NCBI GenBank assembly: GCA_004356385.1
Contig: SMXL01000016.1
Location: 1-10,055, forward strand
Direction: 5' to 3'
Length of the DNA stretch: 10,055 nucleotides
DNA from: Bacteroidota bacterium
GTDB taxonomy: Bacteria; Bacteroidota; Rhodothermia; Rhodothermales; UBA10348
Part shown: positions 6,023-10,055 of the stretch, in pieces
Layout of the letters: every line of letters begins with the position of its first letter
How positions within the stretch are numbered: position 1 is the first letter of the stretch
Notes under the pieces: model-generated
The model's database searches: none
Told to the model about the DNA's origin: nothing
Seen by the model: the letters and a program-made list of their open reading frames with translations, nothing else
Position numbers and translations under genes: made by a program

Positions 6023-7405
6023 CTAGCGATCTTGAAAAATTTCCCTGAAGGACCTGACTCGATCCTCATGGTGGATGTTCGTTTCCTCCTCTATATAGGT
6101 GTCAATAGGAGCGGACGGGCTTACGCTTAACCGGACATCGTCCGGGTCTTCGTCGCGGTCGAAGTATTTCACTCCATCGACAAATGTCTTGAGTGGAATG
6201 GTGTAAACCGAGAGGGGATGAGCACTAAAAAGAGTCAGGTCGCCGTCTTTTCCTACTTCGATGGATCCGACGCGTTGGTCAATTCCCAACTGCATCGCAG
6301 GATTGATCGTGATCAGCGACAAGGCTTCGTCATCCGTGAGCCCTCCATAACGCTGCGTCTTCGCCGCCTCGTGGAAAAGGTGCCGGTTCAGTTCTCCCGA
6401 ATCCGAATTGATGGACGTGACCACACCATTCTTCACCAGGATCGCGGCGTTGTAGGCCGTCGAGTAATAGACCTCGAATTTGTAGGTCCACCAATCTGCA
6501 AAAACCGAAGCGCCCGCTCCGTACGCTGCCAGCTCCGGTGCCACCTTGAATCCCTCGTTGGCGTGTTGAAACGTGATCTTCTTCACCCCAAAATCTTCCA
6601 AAACGTCCAGAAGCATTAGGATTTCATCGGCACGATAGCTGTGGCAGTGCACGATGATCTCGCCCCGGATGATGTCTGCGATGACTTCCAGTCGCCCGTT
6701 GTATTTCGGGGGTACGGCATCGCGGTTCCGTTTGCGACTGACTTCATACGCATCCCAGTCCTCCATGTAGCGTTTGGCATTCGTGAATGCGTCACGCAGT
6801 ACCGCTTCGACGCCCATCCGAGAGGAGGGGCGAATAGCCGGCCGGCTCCCTCCTGATCCTCGATTTCCGTGATTTCTGGTAGGATTCTCGCCGAGCGCGA
6901 ATTTGATGGTCCTGGGCGCTCCGGCAAATCGAAGATCGTCCGGGTTTTTAGATCCCCATCGATGTTTGATCGTCTCGTTCTGGCCACCAATCACATTCGC
7001 CGAACCATGCATGATATGCGAGGATGTCACGCCTCCCGCCAGAGCCCGATAAATCCCGAGGTGATACGGGTTCACCACGTCCTCCATCGTCACTTCTGCG
7101 GTGACGGGGCTTGAACCCTCATTGATGCTGCTGAGAGCAATGTGCGAATGCGCATCTACAATCCCGGGCATCAGGAACTGGCCCGTGGCATCGATCACAT
7201 CCACACCAGTCGGGTCCGAAATCTCGGTTCCTATATCAGTAATTTTGCCGTTTTCAACGAGCACGTCTGTATTGTCCAACGTTCCATTTGTGATCGTAAG
7301 AACGGTCGCATTCCGGATGAGGACGCTGCCCGTTTCCTGAGCAGCGGCAGGCATCGCTGTGAAGAGAAACGCCAGCAGTGAAGCAGAAATTGATTTACGG
7401 AGCAT
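6023..7405 (-). CDS. Exported metal-dependent amidohydrolase with intact active site (middle gene of operon)
   Basis: This 460-residue enzyme of the HutI-like amidohydrolase group (COG1228) has a signal peptide ending near AAA-Q (20-23), so it should act in the periplasm. Expected metal-binding and catalytic residues are all visible: DAHSH (84-88), H253 and H255 in IVHCHSYRADE, H281 in FQHANEGF, and D335 in INSDSGE. K168 in TIKFALGEN (166-174) may be a bridging carboxylated lysine, by analogy. The segment HGSANVIGGQNETIKHRWG (133-151) is characteristic of this subgroup, and GSIEVGKDGDLTLFSAHP (380-397) closes the beta-sandwich. Substrate is unknown; relatives include prolidase-like and imidazolonepropionase-like hydrolases, and a dipeptide or cyclic amide is plausible. 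It has the best-conserved catalytic site of the three tandem genes. The ATG at 7405 has only a weak AAGAG upstream. Gaps to its neighbours are 51 and 54 bp. Confidence 0.95.
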   Translation of the reverse strand: MLRKSISASLLAFLFTAMPAAAQETGSVLIRNATVLTITNGTLDNTDVLVENGKITDIGTEISDPTGVDVIDATGQFLMPGIVDAHSHIALSSINEGSSPVTAEVTMEDVVNPYHLGIYRALAGGVTSSHIMHGSANVIGGQNETIKHRWGSKNPDDLRFAGAPRTIKFALGENPTRNHGNRGSGGSRPAIRPSSRMGVEAVLRDAFTNAKRYMEDWDAYEVSRKRNRDAVPPKYNGRLEVIADIIRGEIIVHCHSYRADEILMLLDVLEDFGVKKITFQHANEGFKVAPELAAYGAGASVFADWWTYKFEVYYSTAYNAAILVKNGVVTSINSDSGELNRHLFHEAAKTQRYGGLTDDEALSLITINPAMQLGIDQRVGSIEVGKDGDLTLFSAHPLSVYTIPLKTFVDGVKYFDRDEDPDDVRLSVSPSAPIDTYIEEETNIHHEDRVRSFREIFQDR

Positions 7406-7456
7406 GATAATATTGACTCTTTCTGTTGGAATTCGAACTAAGGTGATCCGAATTGA

Positions 7457-9199
7457 TTATTCGGGTGAGTCTTCTTTGACTCCGATTACCGTTACTTCTT
7501 CGCCACCGATGATCAAACTGCCTTCAAATTCGTCGCCGGAGATACGGCCCTCCACGGTCATCGTACCGCTATTCGGGTCGTCCCAGCTGAAGGACAGGTC
7601 ATTCCCATCCAGGCTGATGTCCTTGAGGGTTATGGTGAGATCCAATTCTTGATAGGCCATGGTTCCGCTGTACGACTCGCCTTCTTTTTCAAAAACCACA
7701 TCTCCCGATTGTTCTCCGTCTGTAGTGAATGCGGTAAATATCCACGTTCCCACCAGGGCGTCATCGTCAGCCTCTCTTTGACGCTCGCTTTTCTCGTAGA
7801 AAAACTTCTTTCCGTCGACAAAGACGTATTCGTATTTCGTATTGATATCGAAGAGTGGTCCATCCGCAACGATCAGATTGGCGATCTTTCCTACATCGAC
7901 AGATCCAAGTGACCCCGAGAGGCCGAGGATCGCAGCCGCGTGGGTCGTGAGTGCTGCAAGGGCGGCGTCTTCCGTAAGACCTCGATCCATCATTTCCCGA
8001 AGGTTCTTCTTGATGTCCTTTGTCTTGGTACCACGGGTCATGAACCCAAAAGACACGCCCGCGGCTTCCAGTTTGGCCGCAACGCTCGCATACTCATCGC
8101 GACTCATTACCTGACGGGCTTCCAGGTTTCTTCGTTCCGCTTCGACATCACGGAAGGTCGCCGTTCTCGTTTCATCGTCATAGGCTGCAAGAATCGTATC
8201 CAGTGAATCTCTTTTGAGCTTGGACATCCATTTCGGCTTGCTGGGAAGATCCAATGTCACAAAAAGAGGAGTACCCGCGTTGGCCAGGGTATTGATGGCA
8301 TTGAATCCTTCGTGGAGTCCTGCGAGCGTTAGATCGAATCCCAGGACGGATTGGAGCTTCAGGGCCCGGTGGATTTCCAACGCGTCGTCCACATAGAAAA
8401 AGACCGGTTTCTCCCGGTCGATGACGCTGAAGAATGCGTAATGCACCTCGTCGAATTCAGGTCTCGGAACGCCGGAGGCCCCATCGTCGAAGAGTCGTTC
8501 CATCTGCTGACGGCGTTTCGCCTCCTTGAAAAGCTGCCTGAATTTGGCGGTCATCGCCATCGGGGTGCCAGGGTACATTCCGCGCGCGCCTTGAAACTGG
8601 ACAAATAGAGAAGCGTCGCCCTTCAAGACCATGTCTCTGGGTTCATTGCCTGCCAGCAATACCACTGCGCCTGATCCTGGCAGCATTCGACCCTCCGGGA
8701 CCACGTGGGCGGCCCCAAAGCCCAGTTTTCTCAGATCTTCGACGGATTTATGATCCGCCGATAGCATACTCCGAACATCTCGTTGTGGTTGGATGCCCGC
8801 CCGATCATCGGGCGGATTGCTTCGATCGGGGACCGGGGGCAGATTTTCTTCCTCCTTGGGCTTTCGAACACCGGCTGACGAGAGTCCATCAATAAATCCA
8901 GCATAGACGGTCATGGAATCGGGGGCAATCCGTTCGGCATCGTATGGGATATCAACGTTTTCTCCAACAGCCTCAATCAGGCCATTTCGAATCAGAACGG
9001 TTCCGTTTTCGATCACACGCCCGGGTGACTGAACAATGCGGACGCCTTCTATCGCGATTGTCTTGGTTACGACCGGAATGTCGGATGCGTCGCGCTGGGC
9101 GAAGACCGCTGAAGCAGGCATGCTGGCCAGGATGAAGGCGATCGCGACGGATGTAGAAGGCCACGAACCAGGCCTTCTCCTCAGGGAGTGGAGAATCAT
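7457..9199 (-). CDS. Exported amidohydrolase-superfamily protein lacking metal ligands, with C-terminal beta-rich domain (first gene of operon)
   Basis: From the ATG at 9197-9199 this is 580 residues with a basic N-region (RRR, 7-9) and a hydrophobic core (17-33) ending AVFA-Q, a good signal peptide. An in-frame TTG at 9346 would put 49 unlike residues before it and is rejected. Amidohydrolase landmarks are IAIEGVRIVQS (48-58), IENGTVLIRNGLIEAVGE (63-80), VYAGFIDG (98-105), GLTEDAALAALTTHAA (407-422) and GSVDVGKIANLIVADGPLFD (432-451). The HxH becomes L106/S108, the paired histidines become F267/Y269, the next His becomes G294 and the catalytic Asp becomes R389, so it should bind no metal in the usual way. 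MLPG (172-175) recurs as in the third gene. Residues 481-575 form an added beta-rich domain (GTWIFTAFTTDG, SGTMAYQELD, GRISGDEFEGSL) of a lipocalin-like look. It is likely a structural or binding subunit. Confidence 0.88.
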   Translation of the reverse strand: MILHSLRRRPGSWPSTSVAIAFILASMPASAVFAQRDASDIPVVTKTIAIEGVRIVQSPGRVIENGTVLIRNGLIEAVGENVDIPYDAERIAPDSMTVYAGFIDGLSSAGVRKPKEEENLPPVPDRSNPPDDRAGIQPQRDVRSMLSADHKSVEDLRKLGFGAAHVVPEGRMLPGSGAVVLLAGNEPRDMVLKGDASLFVQFQGARGMYPGTPMAMTAKFRQLFKEAKRRQQMERLFDDGASGVPRPEFDEVHYAFFSVIDREKPVFFYVDDALEIHRALKLQSVLGFDLTLAGLHEGFNAINTLANAGTPLFVTLDLPSKPKWMSKLKRDSLDTILAAYDDETRTATFRDVEAERRNLEARQVMSRDEYASVAAKLEAAGVSFGFMTRGTKTKDIKKNLREMMDRGLTEDAALAALTTHAAAILGLSGSLGSVDVGKIANLIVADGPLFDINTKYEYVFVDGKKFFYEKSERQREADDDALVGTWIFTAFTTDGEQSGDVVFEKEGESYSGTMAYQELDLTITLKDISLDGNDLSFSWDDPNSGTMTVEGRISGDEFEGSLIIGGEEVTVIGVKEDSPE

Positions 9200-9868
9200 A
9201 ATGTCTGATAGAAATACGGGGAGGAATCTGATAAGATATTCTCCGGGGTCAGGAGGGGCAACTCGGCAACGGATCTTCCCAGAATGGCCACAAACGCTGA
9301 TGTCTGACCAGGATTCCGATGTGCAATCGGATATCTCGAAATCCAACCCAGTGCTGCCGAATTCCCCGAAGTTGAAAGAATCGGTTCCATTCCTGCAATC
9401 TCCAAGAATAATGTCGTACGCGGGGAAATTAGTCTCACAAAATCGGCCACTCTGGACTGGAATCGATGAAAATGCACAAATACCGATCGCGTTGCACCAT
9501 CAACTCCAAAATAGAGTCCCGAATCGAGCCATCTCGTATTCAATTCCTGCGCTCAGAAGTCCATTCGAGCGAGTTGAACTTTTTTTGACCCTTTGGCACG
9601 ACTATTGGAGATTCTTACGTACACAACATGTCCGAAATCATCTAACACCATGTGTAACAATCGTTTATCAATGTTTCTCGACAGCTCTCCAGAGGATTCT
9701 GGTACGCCTATCGCGAATCCAGTCGATATCGACGCCATGGGTTGGATAAAGAAGAGATCAACCGTCGATTCTGTTCGCGACATGAACAATAGCAGTTCGC
9801 TATTTATTCGGGTTCAACTCCGATAACGAAACGAGCTCCCCTAACCCTGATTTGAAAGGTTATTCGCC
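9200..9868. other. Gene-free region between the amidohydrolase operon and the partial gene at the right edge
   Basis: This is the longest intergenic stretch (669 bp), between divergent genes. Readings on both strands (for example 9036-9749 plus, 9196-9543 and 9553-9789 minus) are unlike any family I know, and the first overlaps the well-supported amidohydrolase gene antisense. It contains a hairpin TCCGAT/ATCGGA (9315-9331), a T7 run near 9580-9588, and the 12-nt palindrome GTCGATATCGAC (9722-9733). Apart from the candidate operon promoter, nothing in it is assignable. Confidence 0.5.
9233..9261 (-). promoter_or_regulatory. Candidate promoter of the amidohydrolase operon
   Basis: On the minus strand TTGCCC (9261-9256) and TATCTT (9238-9233) are spaced 17 nt apart, each matching 4/6 of the sigma70 consensus. 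They lie about 35-60 bp before the ATG at 9199. No Shine-Dalgarno follows. Confidence 0.3.
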
Positions 9869-10055
9869 ATGCAACAGACCATACTCGGAATGCTCGCCCT
9901 CATGATCGTAGGCACTTTTTCCCTAGGCCAAAATCGTGGTGCAGCAAGAACATACAATGAGCTAGTAGACGACGAGTTGGAAATTGCCGCTGCAGGCGTC
10001 GCCATGCACGTCATGGAGCTGATCGGAAATCGGGCATTCGACGAGCGAACCGAAC
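9869..10055 (+). CDS. Small hydrophobic-N-terminus protein, possibly pilin-like (N-terminal part, runs off right edge)
   Basis: The plus strand is open from the ATG at 9869 to the window end (62 codons), with AAAGG about 9 nt upstream. Residues 4-19 are hydrophobic (TILGMLALMIVGTFSL), followed by GQNRGAARTYNELVDDELEIA (20-40) and an amphipathic stretch with AAAGVAMHVMELIGNRAFDERTE (40-62). The hydrophobic helix followed by a polar helix is the layout of type IV pilin-like or PilX/PilV-like minor pseudopilins, but the conserved prepilin peptidase site (Gly before Phe/Met, Glu at +5) is not evident. A signal peptide or membrane anchor is the safer reading. I do not recognise the family. Genes just beyond the right edge would decide whether it belongs to a secretion or pilus cluster. 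Confidence 0.7.
   Translation, partial: MQQTILGMLALMIVGTFSLGQNRGAARTYNELVDDELEIAAAGVAMHVMELIGNRAFDERTE

Noticed and set aside
9550..9588. CGCTC/GAGCG stem followed by a T7 run as a plus-strand terminator
   Set aside because: The stem is 5 bp with a 12-nt loop, the T-run starts several bases after it, and no plus-strand gene ends there.
9722..9733. Perfect 12-nt palindrome GTCGATATCGAC as an operator
   Set aside because: One or two such palindromes are expected by chance in 10 kb, and it is not close to a recognisable promoter.
9036..9749. 237-residue plus-strand reading frame
   Set aside because: Its first part is antisense to the signal peptide and first domain of a well-supported amidohydrolase gene, and the rest matches nothing recognisable.
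9196..9789. Minus-strand reading frames upstream of the amidohydrolase operon
   Set aside because: No convincing start signals, no family pattern, and unusual residue composition; more likely chance openings.

Overview
The window looks chromosomal and comes from a Gram-negative-type bacterium. It most resembles the Bacteroidota/Rhodothermota side of the tree. The clues are an SSB gene near a GldE-like CNNM membrane protein gene, exported HutI-type amidohydrolases in a tandem cluster, moderate GC content, and a mix of genes with and without clear Shine-Dalgarno sites. This assignment is inference from gene content. No rRNA, tRNA, CRISPR array, insertion sequence or phage gene was seen.

Left part (1-3420), all genes on the minus strand, read right to left: ssb (single-stranded DNA-binding protein), a DUF1330 small protein, an 11-helix sodium:neurotransmitter-symporter-family transporter, and the N-terminal part of a GldE-like CNNM protein that runs off the left edge. 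The space after ssb (2493-2961) has no credible gene. It carries three tandem copies of a ~37-bp repeat that start at the ssb stop codon, followed by an 11-bp perfect inverted repeat.

Middle (3421-4630): a 334-bp divergent intergenic region with a long imperfect palindrome separates ssb from mazG (plus strand, NTP pyrophosphohydrolase). mazG converges on the amidohydrolase operon across 45 bp that hold a small hairpin.

Right part (4631-9199, minus strand): three consecutive exported amidohydrolase-superfamily genes, spaced 51 and 54 bp apart and probably one operon. The middle gene keeps every expected metal ligand. The genes on both sides keep the fold's sequence landmarks but have lost all the ligand positions that can be aligned. 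The first gene of the operon also carries an extra C-terminal beta-rich domain. An active enzyme with two metal-less partners, possibly one complex, is the most interesting idea here. After a 669-bp gene-free stretch, a plus-strand gene begins at 9869. It encodes a short N-terminal hydrophobic helix, is vaguely pilin-like, and is cut by the window edge.

The genes fall into separate functional units: DNA maintenance and nucleotide clean-up (ssb, mazG), membrane transport, and a periplasmic hydrolase cluster. No single system ties the whole window together.
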